From G965262015 sp965262015 (GTDB taxonomy: Bacteria > Spirochaetota > Leptospiria > Turneriellales > CBDBES01), in assembly GCA_965262015.1 (NCBI GenBank), contig OZ253494.1:868001-932000 (forward strand): DNA of 64,000 nucleotides, given 5' to 3'. The first letter of the stretch is position 1. Every line of letters starts with the position of its first letter. The notes below the pieces were generated by a model. That model made no database searches. It worked only from the letters and a program-made list of their open reading frames with translations, and was not told the DNA's origin. Shown here one piece after another: positions 37,964 to 47,349 of this stretch. A program made the position numbers and the translations under genes.

Positions 37964-38851
37964 TCAGTCTCTATAAAATAATTGCCATGGATTTTGATTG
38001 AGTTTTTTGAACAGAGATCTCATATTCTTGGCAGCCTTTTTTAATTCGGCATATAATTGGTCATCATAAATGAGCTTGCCCGCCATGCCCCGGCCTGCAT
38101 TAATTTGCTTAGTGATTTCATTTAAATCATTAGAAATTAATGATAGGTTTTGCAGAGTAATCTGGATGTCATTCTTACTTGCTTGAGAAAGCTGTAACAA
38201 ATCATCAGATAAAAGATTGAGTTTCATAATTAAAGCATTTAACTGTTGAGTCATTTTCTGTATTGCTTCTTTGGTGAGTACAACAGTGCTACGAATATCT
38301 ACTCTATTTTCTAGAACAATAGTATTTAAACCTTCTACAAATAACTTAGTTTCTCTCAATATCTCAGCCACTACCTGACCACCATTTTTACCGTCAAACC
38401 AGCTAGAAAATGTTAATAACATTTGATCGATAGAAGGTGGATCAATCCCAATTAAAATATCACCATCTCGGTAAAAATTATCCCCCTCTCGTAACTCTGG
38501 AATATAGATATTCACATACTTCTGCCCCATTAGACCTTGCGTAAAAATAGCAAATTGTGTTTCTTGACGCTTGGGCAAAACATTAAGCAACTGGTTGTCA
38601 ATATAAAGTACCACATAGGTTTTTAAATCTTTATAGTATATTTCTTTTACATAGCCAACATCCAATCCCCCAGCAACTCGTACTGGAGAACCCACGGATA
38701 AATGATTCAGAAAATTAAAACGCACATGCAAATGGAATCCATTGGCACCTAAACGCCACTGAGAAATAAATGCCAGACTGATTATTAGCGTTAGTAGAGT
38801 AACAAGAAGGGTTAAGCCAACCCGTATAGCTATCATACGTTCATTATTCAT
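37964..38851 (-). CDS. mlaD: MlaD-like MCE protein (lipid transport)
   Basis: The 295-residue protein has a membrane anchor (residues 8-30) and the MCE domain (GSPVRVAGGLDVGYVKEIYY), followed by a helical C terminus that can form a tube. MlaD sits at the inner membrane with MlaE and MlaF and moves phospholipids between the membranes. It follows mlaF with an ATGA overlap. Confidence 0.9.
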   Translation of the reverse strand: MNNERMIAIRVGLTLLVTLLTLIISLAFISQWRLGANGFHLHVRFNFLNHLSVGSPVRVAGGLDVGYVKEIYYKDLKTYVVLYIDNQLLNVLPKRQETQFAIFTQGLMGQKYVNIYIPELREGDNFYRDGDILIGIDPPSIDQMLLTFSSWFDGKNGGQVVAEILRETKLFVEGLNTIVLENRVDIRSTVVLTKEAIQKMTQQLNALIMKLNLLSDDLLQLSQASKNDIQITLQNLSLISNDLNEITKQINAGRGMAGKLIYDDQLYAELKKAAKNMRSLFKKLNQNPWQLFYRD

Positions 38852-39588
38852 ATTGCCTTTAAAAACTCCTTTATGGCAGGATGCTGATCCCTAATAAAGT
38901 TAGCAGGTGTATCAACAATAATAAATTTACCCATGTATAACATAGCTATCCTATTTGCTATTTTAATGGCCGATGGTAGATCATGAGAAATAACAAGCGT
39001 AGTGACCCTTAATTCCTGGCTCAAATGAACAATTAAATCATTAATTGCCTGGGCAGATATTGGATCCACTCCTGTGGTTGGTTCGTCATAAAGTAAAATA
39101 CTAGGTGCCCCTGCAATGGCCCTAGCCACACTTACTCTTTTCTGCATACCAAAAGACAAGCTAGAAGGATATAAATGACCTATATCAGATAGACCAACCA
39201 TACGCAACTTGCTCACTACAATATCCTGAATTTCTTCTTCACTTTTATCTGAAAACCTTTTTAGCATAAAAGCGATATTGTTATATACATTGATAGAATC
39301 AAATAAAGCTCCCATTTGAAATACCATTCCTATTTTTTTGCGTAGTGCTTGCCATGCATATACATCTAAAGAAGAAATAGAATGCCCCTCTATTGTGATT
39401 TTTCCTTGATCAGCTCGTAACAAGCCAATCAAGGTCTTGAGTAATATGGATTTACCTGCACCACTTTTACCTATAATATATATAATTTCACCTTTACTCA
39501 CATCCAGATTAATATCTTCTAAAACAAATTTATTGCCAAATGATTTACTGACACCTTCCATAGATAAAGCAAGATCATGGTGTGTCAT
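38848..39588 (-). CDS. mlaF: MlaF-like ABC ATPase
   Basis: The 246-residue ATPase has Walker A IIGKSGAGKS, the Q-loop VFQMGALFDS, Walker B ILLYDEPTTGVD and an H-loop SHDLPS. The signature reads LSFGMQKR instead of LSGGM, a Phe in place of a Gly that is normally strictly kept, so its activity should be checked. It lies between mlaE and mlaD in the lipid-transport operon. A GTG at 39597 is an alternative start. Confidence 0.92.
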   Translation of the reverse strand: MTHHDLALSMEGVSKSFGNKFVLEDINLDVSKGEIIYIIGKSGAGKSILLKTLIGLLRADQGKITIEGHSISSLDVYAWQALRKKIGMVFQMGALFDSINVYNNIAFMLKRFSDKSEEEIQDIVVSKLRMVGLSDIGHLYPSSLSFGMQKRVSVARAIAGAPSILLYDEPTTGVDPISAQAINDLIVHLSQELRVTTLVISHDLPSAIKIANRIAMLYMGKFIIVDTPANFIRDQHPAIKEFLKAI

Positions 39589-39664
39589 AAAATTCACAAA
39601 GGATTATTGCCTAGAGCTTGCATCATACTCATGTAATAAATTAACACACATCTTACTTATCATC

Positions 39665-40453
39665 TTATAGATTAAATAAATCAAAAATATAGGCAAATAA
39701 GTAGTCAGTGATAATAATCACCATGAAAGATGTTACCACAGCCCGGATGGTGGCTAAACCCACGCCCCCTGCACCACCCGAAGCCCGTAAACCTAGGAAA
39801 CAAGATATTAAAGCGATTTCTGCCCCAAAAAAAAATGTTTTTGAAAGACCCGCAAAAATATCTACCACAGATAAAATTTGCTGAACATTTAGGTAAAAAA
39901 TACTAAAAGGTATGTCTAAACTGATGTATGAGATCATAGCCCCACCAAAGACACCTGACATCGTAGCGAGAGTACACACCACTGGCAAGGCTAATATGCC
40001 TGCTAGAAGCCTGGGAACAGCCAAATAATGCACTGGGTCAGTAGCCAGTGTAAGCAAAGCGTCCACCTGCTCTGTTACTTTCATCGTAGCTATCTCGGCG
40101 GCAATGGACGAACCGATACGACCAGCCAGCAATATAGACACAATCACGGGTACTAGCTCTCTTGTCATTGCTAAAGCCACACCACCCCCCATAAAAACAG
40201 TAATCCCTTGTAATTGTTTTTCTAAGGGGCCTCCTAATTGCAGGGCTAATACCATGCCGATAAAGAAAGCAGAGAATACGCCTACTGGAATAGATCTTAC
40301 ACCAATCAGATAAAACTGTTTCATAAAATTGATGGAGTCGAAGGGAGGAATAAATACATATTTAAAAGTTCTGCCCGTAAAGAGACCAAACAAGCCCAAC
40401 ACTTCTAAACCATTTAAACACAATTTTCCTAATTTTTCTATTAATTGACGCAT
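39665..40453 (-). CDS. mlaE: MlaE-like permease of the lipid transporter
   Basis: The 262-residue membrane protein has five or six hydrophobic segments and the MlaE family sequences GVALAMTRELVPVIVSILLAGRIGSSIAAEIATMKVTEQVDAL (central) and YLAVPRLLAGILALPVV. It is the first gene of the mlaEFD operon. No mlaC or mlaA is seen nearby. Confidence 0.93.
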   Translation of the reverse strand: MRQLIEKLGKLCLNGLEVLGLFGLFTGRTFKYVFIPPFDSINFMKQFYLIGVRSIPVGVFSAFFIGMVLALQLGGPLEKQLQGITVFMGGGVALAMTRELVPVIVSILLAGRIGSSIAAEIATMKVTEQVDALLTLATDPVHYLAVPRLLAGILALPVVCTLATMSGVFGGAMISYISLDIPFSIFYLNVQQILSVVDIFAGLSKTFFFGAEIALISCFLGLRASGGAGGVGLATIRAVVTSFMVIIITDYLFAYIFDLFNL

Positions 40454-40478
40454 ATCATCAAGCCGTTAAGTAAAGAAC

Positions 40479-41183
40479 ATGTCATACTGTATCCATCACA
40501 AGCCAACTATCTTTTTAAAATGCCTACTTATGACCATTTGCTTCTTCGTTTACCCTGCTCTGCATGCCAACCTACGATTAGATTACTATTATGATCAATC
40601 TGGTTTATATACAAAATTTTCTGATTGGATACCTAAAAAATTACACCAATGGGAACCACGATATGTGGAAGATTTTTTCTTACTGTATAGCCTTAAACAA
40701 CATTATCAAGAAGATAAGCTTCGTCGTAATATCTATTATCTACAACAGGCTTTACGTAGGCGATTCCGCCACCCTAGCCAAGCACTTACAAAAATTACCA
40801 ATCAAAAAGAATATCACAAATATCGTTTGCTTATATTTATGCATATTAATCTAAAGATCATGCGCTCTTATTTAAGGATAGGTAGCCTATTTGACAAAAG
40901 AAACCTATATTTTTATAATTTGGATTTTGCTGACGAACTAAAAGATTCGTTTAAAATAGCAAATTTCTTTTATAAGAAAGCGATGCCTTATTGGAAAAAA
41001 GCTAGGCAATATGCTAAGCAAGCTTCAACATATCCATTTGAGATAGGTATGGATACGTTAGAATCCATACGCTATGAGATTATGACACGGGAAATCGATT
41101 TTACCCGATATATTAACCAGAAAATAGCGAAATTAGAGAAAAAAAATGAAAGAGTAAATTCTTTTTTAGAAGCAAATAAATAA
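40479..41183 (+). CDS. Secreted helical protein, unknown function
   Basis: The 234-residue protein has a signal peptide (FLKCLLMTICFFVYPALHA). The mature part is basic and helical with many Tyr, Arg and Lys, and ends in a short coiled helix (IAKLEKKNERVNSFLEANK). I recognise no family. It starts 26 bases from the divergent mlaE and is followed by rpiB 31 bases on, so it probably leads the small plus-strand operon with rpiB and the LamG-like gene. Confidence 0.65.
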   Translation: MSYCIHHKPTIFLKCLLMTICFFVYPALHANLRLDYYYDQSGLYTKFSDWIPKKLHQWEPRYVEDFFLLYSLKQHYQEDKLRRNIYYLQQALRRRFRHPSQALTKITNQKEYHKYRLLIFMHINLKIMRSYLRIGSLFDKRNLYFYNLDFADELKDSFKIANFFYKKAMPYWKKARQYAKQASTYPFEIGMDTLESIRYEIMTREIDFTRYINQKIAKLEKKNERVNSFLEANK

Positions 41184-41213
41184 AATTGTTGATTAATAAA
41201 TAACCAGGTGGTT

Positions 41214-41669
41214 ATGTCGCACAGTATGAACCTAGGTTTTGTATCTGACCATGCCGCTTATGATTTGAAAGAATTTTTGAAACAAAATTTAATAGGATTT
41301 AAACAAACTGACTTTGGTTGCCATTCACGTGAATCCGTTGACTACCCTGATTATGTGGGTAAACTATGCAACTCATTGTGTAAACGAGAGATTGATTGTG
41401 GTATTGTTTTATGTGGGACTGGCATAGGGGCTTCTATTGTAGCGAATCGCTTTTCTAATGTTAGAGCAGCATTATGCCACAATGTATACATGGCGAGTAT
41501 GGCAAGAAAACATAACGATGCAAATATCCTTGCTATGGGTGCACGAACGACAGGAGAGAAAACAGCTCTACTGATTGCACAAACTTTTCTCAAGGAAAAA
41601 TTCGAAGGTGAACGTCACATAAAAAGAATACAAAAGATTGAACTTGTAGCCGAACAATATAATTGTTAG
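41214..41669 (+). CDS. rpiB: Ribose-5-phosphate isomerase B
   Basis: The 151-residue protein from the ATG at 41214 (AGGTGG upstream) has the RpiB sequences FVSDHAAYDLKEFL, CGTGIGASIVANR with the active-site Cys, and NDANILAMGAR. It interconverts ribose-5- and ribulose-5-phosphate. LacA/LacB-type sugar isomerases share the fold but are usually paired, which is not seen here. Confidence 0.9.
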   Translation: MSHSMNLGFVSDHAAYDLKEFLKQNLIGFKQTDFGCHSRESVDYPDYVGKLCNSLCKREIDCGIVLCGTGIGASIVANRFSNVRAALCHNVYMASMARKHNDANILAMGARTTGEKTALLIAQTFLKEKFEGERHIKRIQKIELVAEQYNC

Positions 41670-41684
41670 AATATTATTGTATAA

Positions 41685-43397
41685 ATGCGTCTTGTAAATA
41701 TCATCAGTAGTTTTGCTATTTTTACTTTAGGGTTATGTACCAACCATATACATGCCCAAGTAAGTGGCCTAGAACAAGATTCAACATGGATATGGGGTGC
41801 CAAACAACATAAATTTACCCCCCATACCATTACTAATTTAAATATTGAAGAAAGAAATAATGGGGAACAGTATGTTGTAATGGGACGTGCACCATACGTT
41901 CTAAATGACAACCAATTATTAGACAGCATATACCTGAATTTTGACAGCCCCTTTTCTTCCAAAACAAAGGTACAAGTACTAAGTAAAAATTTTATTTTAA
42001 GAAAATTTTCAGATTCTAATGCTTACACAGCTAGCTTTGAAATTAAACGACACCACCTTAGTATACAACTTCCCAATTTTATATTTTTGAATCAAAGTCA
42101 ATACGGAGGTAATTTTACCATATATTTCATGATAAGACCCCATACACTCCAGGCAAATACCACCTTATTATCAAAAATGACCATAATAGATGGTAAAAGA
42201 TATGGCCTGATTGCCTCACTGCAAGAAGATCAAATCCAGTTTATATTTTGGAATATATTCCAAAATGATTCTAAGCAACGTATACCTAAGGTACAGATTA
42301 TATCTAAATACCCTATCAAAGCCAAACAATTTCATAAGGTCATGTTAATCTACCAAAGTAATATTAACATGATATTTTTGTATATAGACGACGAAGAAGT
42401 AAATAGCACCCACATCTATAATAAGCATTTAGTTAAAGAAACTAACCTAACCTTGTCATTTCCTAAGTGGCATAAAATACCTTTAATCATAGGCAAAAAT
42501 TTTCTTGGTGCCATAGATGAATTTATTCTAAGCAACCAGAAACTACCGATACAAGAAGAAACAGGTACGTTTGGCATACTCCAAGAAAAATCTGGTAGCT
42601 TGGTTCAACGTCGAGGTATATTTCTTAGTCAAGTATATGCAATGCCTTATTCACAGAGCCAGATAAAAAAAATTCACTTTAGGGCAACAATCTATCCTGG
42701 TACAAAAATAGAAACTTACATCCGTTTTTCGGATAGACCTTTTGTACCAGATCTATCAAGCACTATTTTACCTTTCCATAATATACTAGTACAACAGAAA
42801 CAAATAAATAATACAGAAGGGAACTATACCTTTAACAAAACAGGCATTGGTAAAGGTAAATATGTACAATGGCAGGCTATATTGTTTCCTGATCCAGTAG
42901 GATCACGTTCACCTATTTTGGAAGAAGTAACAATTTCTTTTTTGCCTAATACGCCCCCAAAGCCACCTAAAAATCTACGTATGATCTCCTCTAAGAATGG
43001 GAAAATAACTTTGCAGTTTACTAGAAATATTGAGAAAGATGTACTAGATAATGGTAGATATCATATTTACTACGGTATTAAACCCCATAGGCCCGTGGGT
43101 GTAATTCGATACAAAGATCCTACTAAAGGCATTACATTCAGTGACAAAGATAAAATTGCAGTGGGTATAAGCGAAAAAGAGAATGTCATTCAGTTAACCA
43201 TTAGCAATCAGCTTATCCAAGCCAACAAATTATATGTCCAAGATAAACCTCTACTCCAGTATCCTTATCCTTTTTTTAAACAAGATATACCTTTATACGT
43301 ATGGATAACAGCCTGTGATAACGCTTACTCTGAAAATCTATACCATATGGACCATGAATCTTTACCATCTAATCGTATCATAGTACGCCCTAAATAA
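41685..43397 (+). CDS. Secreted LamG-like protein with fibronectin-type end
   Basis: The 570-residue protein has a signal peptide (MRLVNIISSFAIFTLGLCTNHIHAQ). Residues about 115-300 form a concanavalin/LamG-like jelly-roll (FTIYFMIRPHTL, LIASLQEDQIQFIFWN, FLYIDDEEVN, GAIDEFILSN). A middle beta domain follows, and the end (PPKPPKNLRMISSKNGKITLQ and later) looks like a fibronectin type III fold. Such proteins bind sugars or surfaces. Nothing catalytic is recognised. It follows rpiB by 15 bases. Confidence 0.75.
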   Translation: MRLVNIISSFAIFTLGLCTNHIHAQVSGLEQDSTWIWGAKQHKFTPHTITNLNIEERNNGEQYVVMGRAPYVLNDNQLLDSIYLNFDSPFSSKTKVQVLSKNFILRKFSDSNAYTASFEIKRHHLSIQLPNFIFLNQSQYGGNFTIYFMIRPHTLQANTTLLSKMTIIDGKRYGLIASLQEDQIQFIFWNIFQNDSKQRIPKVQIISKYPIKAKQFHKVMLIYQSNINMIFLYIDDEEVNSTHIYNKHLVKETNLTLSFPKWHKIPLIIGKNFLGAIDEFILSNQKLPIQEETGTFGILQEKSGSLVQRRGIFLSQVYAMPYSQSQIKKIHFRATIYPGTKIETYIRFSDRPFVPDLSSTILPFHNILVQQKQINNTEGNYTFNKTGIGKGKYVQWQAILFPDPVGSRSPILEEVTISFLPNTPPKPPKNLRMISSKNGKITLQFTRNIEKDVLDNGRYHIYYGIKPHRPVGVIRYKDPTKGITFSDKDKIAVGISEKENVIQLTISNQLIQANKLYVQDKPLLQYPYPFFKQDIPLYVWITACDNAYSENLYHMDHESLPSNRIIVRPK

Positions 43398-43415
43398 AAA
43401 TCTTAATTTTTATAC

Positions 43416-43811
43416 CTAATCATAGTATACACGGGTAGGTAAATAGAGAAGATACCCAATAATACACAGTGCAAATATTAATAAACCGCAACATACCCAT
43501 ACTTTAGAAATAAAATATACACTACAAGAGGTGCTAACAGTAATCATAGTAATAGCTATGATTTTAGCATGTAAAGGGATACTCCCATCTTGTTGCCACT
43601 GTAATACGTAGGGGGCAATATACTTATGATTCATGAGAATCATGTAAAATTTCTGCGAACTCTTTGAATAGAGATAAACTGCCAACAAAAAGAATGGTAC
43701 AGTAGGCAGAAGAGGTACAAATATCCCTATAAATCCCAATATACATGAGATTGTGCCAAAGCAGAATAACAACCAACGTAACAAAGGGTTCTGTGTATTA
43801 GAGTGTTGCAT
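43416..43811 (-). CDS. YbaN/DUF454-type inner-membrane protein
   Basis: The 131-residue protein from the ATG at 43811 has three hydrophobic segments and the family sequences GFIGIFVPLLPTVPFFLLAVYLYSKSSQKFY and then HAKIIAITM. The family function is unknown. It overlaps the end of tyrA, which argues for one operon. Confidence 0.85.
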   Translation of the reverse strand: MQHSNTQNPLLRWLLFCFGTISCILGFIGIFVPLLPTVPFFLLAVYLYSKSSQKFYMILMNHKYIAPYVLQWQQDGSIPLHAKIIAITMITVSTSCSVYFISKVWVCCGLLIFALCIIGYLLYLPTRVYYD

Positions 43812-44703
43812 TATCACATTCCTCAAGAAAAGTAATTTTGTTACGTAGTTCTTTGGCTTCTGTAAAAATATCTTGTAGAGAGAGAGTTCCATTTTCTAGT
43901 TGAGTTGCCCATCCATGACTAATCTCAACCACTCTATGCAAATAACGTACTACTTCATCCGTATTAGACTGTATAATACCTTCCCATAATGCGGGGTTGC
44001 TACCTGCCACTCGTGTAATGTCTTTAAAGCTGCCTCCTGTGGGGCAATGTGGAATAGCAAATACAGTGGGTATGTCTTTTAGTAAAATAGAGACCATGCA
44101 AGAGACCAAATGTAATCCATGACTTAAATAGGCAGCCCATTTATCGTGCTCTTGATGTGATATTTCATAGGGGACAGCATTTAACCCTTCCCACATTTTT
44201 TTTACATTTGTAAGTAGTGTATCATAATGCATTGTACCTAATTTATCTTCCATGGCTACAGAACGTGTAATAAAAATAAGAGCATTATGAAATAAATCAC
44301 CTCTAGCATTTTTTGCACCATTTAAATCACTACCTGCCATAGGATGAGAACCTACAAAAGGTAAAACTTGATCAAACTCTTGTAAGAATGTGATTATTTG
44401 TTTTTTTGTTGAAGAGACATCTGTTATCCAAGTATGTCTTTTTAAATCAATATTTGATAAGTAGCGTAAAATAGAAAATAAAGATTTCACTGGTGTAGCA
44501 ATAATAATGCCATCTACCTGCTTAAAACAACCTTCCAAACACTTATCTGTTTCTAAATATATATTTGTAAAACCCATATCCACCAGATCGTCCATATCCC
44601 TTTGAGAACGAACACAACCCATGATAGAATAAGATTTTTCTCTCAGGGCCATAGCAAGTGACGTTCCTAACAAACCCATGCCCCAAATAAAATATGTTTT
44701 CAT
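43798..44703 (-). CDS. tyrA: Prephenate dehydrogenase
   Basis: TyrA oxidises prephenate with NAD(P) in tyrosine synthesis. From the ATG at 44703 the protein has about 301 residues. It begins with the dinucleotide site IWGMGLLGTSLAMALRE and has the catalytic-region sequences SHPMAGSD, YLSHGLHLVS and GGSFKDITRVAGSNPALW. It starts next to the kdsC stop. Arogenate dehydrogenase is an alternative that sequence alone cannot exclude. Confidence 0.9.
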   Translation of the reverse strand: MKTYFIWGMGLLGTSLAMALREKSYSIMGCVRSQRDMDDLVDMGFTNIYLETDKCLEGCFKQVDGIIIATPVKSLFSILRYLSNIDLKRHTWITDVSSTKKQIITFLQEFDQVLPFVGSHPMAGSDLNGAKNARGDLFHNALIFITRSVAMEDKLGTMHYDTLLTNVKKMWEGLNAVPYEISHQEHDKWAAYLSHGLHLVSCMVSILLKDIPTVFAIPHCPTGGSFKDITRVAGSNPALWEGIIQSNTDEVVRYLHRVVEISHGWATQLENGTLSLQDIFTEAKELRNKITFLEECDNATL

Positions 44704-44705
44704 TG

Positions 44706-45191
44706 TTATTGGTGCTCTAACAGTAAGTCGATAAATTCCCTTAGGGCTCCCCTGCCTCCTGACGCTTGACAAATATAATTAGCATGCTCTTTAAGTTTAG
44801 CTACGCCATCACTAGGGGTAGCTGTATAATAGGCTTGTTGAATTACCTCCAAATCATTTAAATCATCCCCTATATACGCTAAATTATCCCATGTATAATC
44901 ATGCACGGATAACCATTTATGCATCCATGTACACTTATCCTCTACCCCCAAGATAATATGATGGATACCTAATGCTTGTCCTCTCTTAAGTGAGATATCT
45001 GATTGTTTACCACTAAGTAAACCAAACTCTAGCTTTTGTGCCATCCATAGTTTAATTCCATAACCATCATGTGCATTAAAAACTTTTAAAGCCTCACCAT
45101 GTGCATCATAGAGGATAGAACCATCCGTCAAAGTACCGTCAACATCTGAAAATAAAACACGAATTTTTCTAAGATTGATTGATTTACTCAT
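44706..45191 (-). CDS. kdsC: KdsC-type HAD phosphatase (Kdo-8-phosphate phosphatase)
   Basis: KdsC removes phosphate from Kdo-8-phosphate in LPS core synthesis. From the ATG at 45191, preceded by a GGGGA site, the protein has about 161 residues, the size of the C0-cap HAD family. It has the motifs LFSDVDGTLTDG, LLSGKQSDISLKRG and YIGDDLNDLEVI, and ends in the helix that closes the active site. No other kds gene is present in the window, so the function rests on the family only. Confidence 0.82.
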   Translation of the reverse strand: MSKSINLRKIRVLFSDVDGTLTDGSILYDAHGEALKVFNAHDGYGIKLWMAQKLEFGLLSGKQSDISLKRGQALGIHHIILGVEDKCTWMHKWLSVHDYTWDNLAYIGDDLNDLEVIQQAYYTATPSDGVAKLKEHANYICQASGGRGALREFIDLLLEHQ

Positions 45192-45230
45192 AATAGATTC
45201 CCCATACAAAACTATGAGTAAACGAGACAA

Positions 45231-47006
45231 CTAGTCTATTAATTTTTCTAATTGTAAAATAGCTGAATGAGCTTGTTGAGAATCTATACCTTGCCTCTCT
45301 GCGAGCTGATATACCTGAATGGCTTCTCGAATATTATTTTGCTTCCTAAGTGAATCTGCAAGAGAAAAATACATATCTCGCCAAGGTAAAGATTGTTTAA
45401 TAGATAATAAATTTTGGTAAGTAGCTTGTTTGTCTTGGTATGTTTTCTCAAGATTATAAAACTTCTCTTGTTCTTTCTGACTCTTATTTTTTCTACGTAA
45501 TATAGCACGATTATCATGGAAAGTCTGATATGCTTGCTGTGTGGCAAGCTTAGCTTTAATAGTAAAACGGACTATCTCGTCCATTTTATCTTGCATCATC
45601 TTAGCTTTCTGGATGGAATCATCATATCTCTGTAATTTTGATAGATTCTTAGATAGATACAGTAATGTGTAAACTTTTTGGGACAAAAACTGTGCCTGAT
45701 CTATTTTATTATTTGGATTAACCTTAATGCTTTCCCAAGAAGACATATATTTTTGTAAAGCGGTGATTGCACCAACAGCATTGCCTATTTTTGTAGTATA
45801 CAGCTTACCTAATGTAAACCAGTACACTGGCTCTTCTGTTGCTATAGCTAAAATATGGTAGTAATGGCTAGCAGATAAATATTCGTTATGGGTCACATAT
45901 AAACCTGCCAACTTCTGACAGGCTTTTATATAGCTTTCTTTCTTAAATGCATCGGTTTCCGGATTTTTATAATATAAATCAATAGCTTCCTTAAATGCAT
46001 GGATAGCACGCTTATCATGTTTATATAACTCACCTAATGCAAAATAATATTGTGGTTTATCTGGTGCTAAATGACTAGCTGTTATCGCCCAATCTATGTA
46101 AATATTGGTGTCAACCGAAACTCTATTGGTAATTTCATGAACTTGATTAGCTCGAACAATAGACCATACTAAGCTTGCAGATTCGTGTTCCCATTTTTTC
46201 TTTATATCTTGGAATAAATCATCTTGGCTCTGATTAGATGCTTTAAGTTTGATTAACTCTTTATTTACTTCATTCTGATAAATACGATTTTTCTTAAGCT
46301 TCTGCTTTATCAATCGAATCTGTGAAGTGTATGTTAAAGAGTCTTCCATAACAATCTGCTGTTCATGCAGGTTTTTTACATCTTGGGTTAAAGTAGTAAT
46401 CTTTTCTGTTATATTTCTATGACGATTAGCTTGTACTATTGCAGGATCGTATGGGGGCAAAAACAATAATCTATTTGGGTCCCACCATTCTTCTTTAACC
46501 AAATTTAATTTTCTGTAACGTAAAGCCTGCTGGAGATGAAAAAGTGCCTTACGAGGTTGTGGGATAGATAACTGTAATAGATTAGTAGCCAATTTTTTGT
46601 GAAGAAGATACAGTGGCTGTACAGATGCAATAAAAAAACCTGTTGCTGGCTTAAAGCGAAACTCTCTTATAGCCAGTCTACGTATATTTGTATTAAAAAC
46701 TTCCACTGAAAAAGATTCTGCACTGGAAAGGATGGGATCGGCCTGATGTACGTCATACTTATTAGATGTAGGGTATGATTTATAAATTTGGTTTAATTTT
46801 TGAGTAAGTATAGAAATAATTTCTTCTGATTGACCACGATATTTCTGCTCAATCAGATCCAAATCTTGGTAGGAAAAATTTTTTAGTGCATTTTGAAAAA
46901 AAGTAACTTTATTAGATGGATCAACTGGAATGACATAATCTACTCTCACTAGAATAAATAGGATAACCACTAAAAAGAGACAAAACCGTTTAAAAACCAT
47001 CATCAT
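45231..47006 (-). CDS. Large exported TPR/coiled-coil protein
   Basis: The 591-residue protein has a signal anchor (VFKRFCLFLVVILFILVRV), a helical N-terminal half, a coiled coil (about 190-270) and then TPR-like repeats from about 290 to the end (DWAITASHLAPDKPQYYFALGELYKHD, ASHYYHILAIATEEPVYWFTLGKLY, YFSLADSLRKQNNIREAIQVY). It probably organises other periplasmic proteins, with spirochaete flagellar or wall complexes being candidates. It overlaps the stop of the upstream BFD gene and precedes kdsC. Confidence 0.75.
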   Translation of the reverse strand: MMMVFKRFCLFLVVILFILVRVDYVIPVDPSNKVTFFQNALKNFSYQDLDLIEQKYRGQSEEIISILTQKLNQIYKSYPTSNKYDVHQADPILSSAESFSVEVFNTNIRRLAIREFRFKPATGFFIASVQPLYLLHKKLATNLLQLSIPQPRKALFHLQQALRYRKLNLVKEEWWDPNRLLFLPPYDPAIVQANRHRNITEKITTLTQDVKNLHEQQIVMEDSLTYTSQIRLIKQKLKKNRIYQNEVNKELIKLKASNQSQDDLFQDIKKKWEHESASLVWSIVRANQVHEITNRVSVDTNIYIDWAITASHLAPDKPQYYFALGELYKHDKRAIHAFKEAIDLYYKNPETDAFKKESYIKACQKLAGLYVTHNEYLSASHYYHILAIATEEPVYWFTLGKLYTTKIGNAVGAITALQKYMSSWESIKVNPNNKIDQAQFLSQKVYTLLYLSKNLSKLQRYDDSIQKAKMMQDKMDEIVRFTIKAKLATQQAYQTFHDNRAILRRKNKSQKEQEKFYNLEKTYQDKQATYQNLLSIKQSLPWRDMYFSLADSLRKQNNIREAIQVYQLAERQGIDSQQAHSAILQLEKLID

Positions 47007-47008
47007 TA

Positions 47009-47224
47009 TCAAAACGGTAAAATATCACTGGGCTTCTTTTTTTGCTTATCTTTCTCTCTTAGCTCGTTTACAAGTTTCTGCACAGCGAAAGTACATGTTC
47101 CACAAGCAGTAGTAGCAAGGCTAGTTTTACGTATTGCCCTTAAAGTATGCGAACCCTGCCCATAGGCACGAATAATATCTTGCTCGGAGACTCCCATACA
47201 TAAACAAACCTTTCTGGAGCGCAT
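47009..47224 (-). CDS. BFD-like [2Fe-2S] protein
   Basis: The 71-residue protein has the bacterioferritin-associated ferredoxin fold with CLCMGVSEQDII at the start and TTACGTCTFAVQKLV further on, giving the four cysteines (CxC and CxxC) for a [2Fe-2S] cluster. Such proteins release iron from ferritins or serve in electron transfer. It is first in the operon with the TPR gene, kdsC and tyrA. Confidence 0.88.
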   Translation of the reverse strand: MRSRKVCLCMGVSEQDIIRAYGQGSHTLRAIRKTSLATTACGTCTFAVQKLVNELREKDKQKKKPSDILPF

Positions 47225-47349
47225 TAGACCTGCCTCCTGACTCGAAACACTCCAATCACATTCATAAACTAAACTATAGCGACATAATATAAAATTTTGT
47301 TGACAGTACTATGTATTTTATATATAGATAGGCATAAAAGGATATTCTC

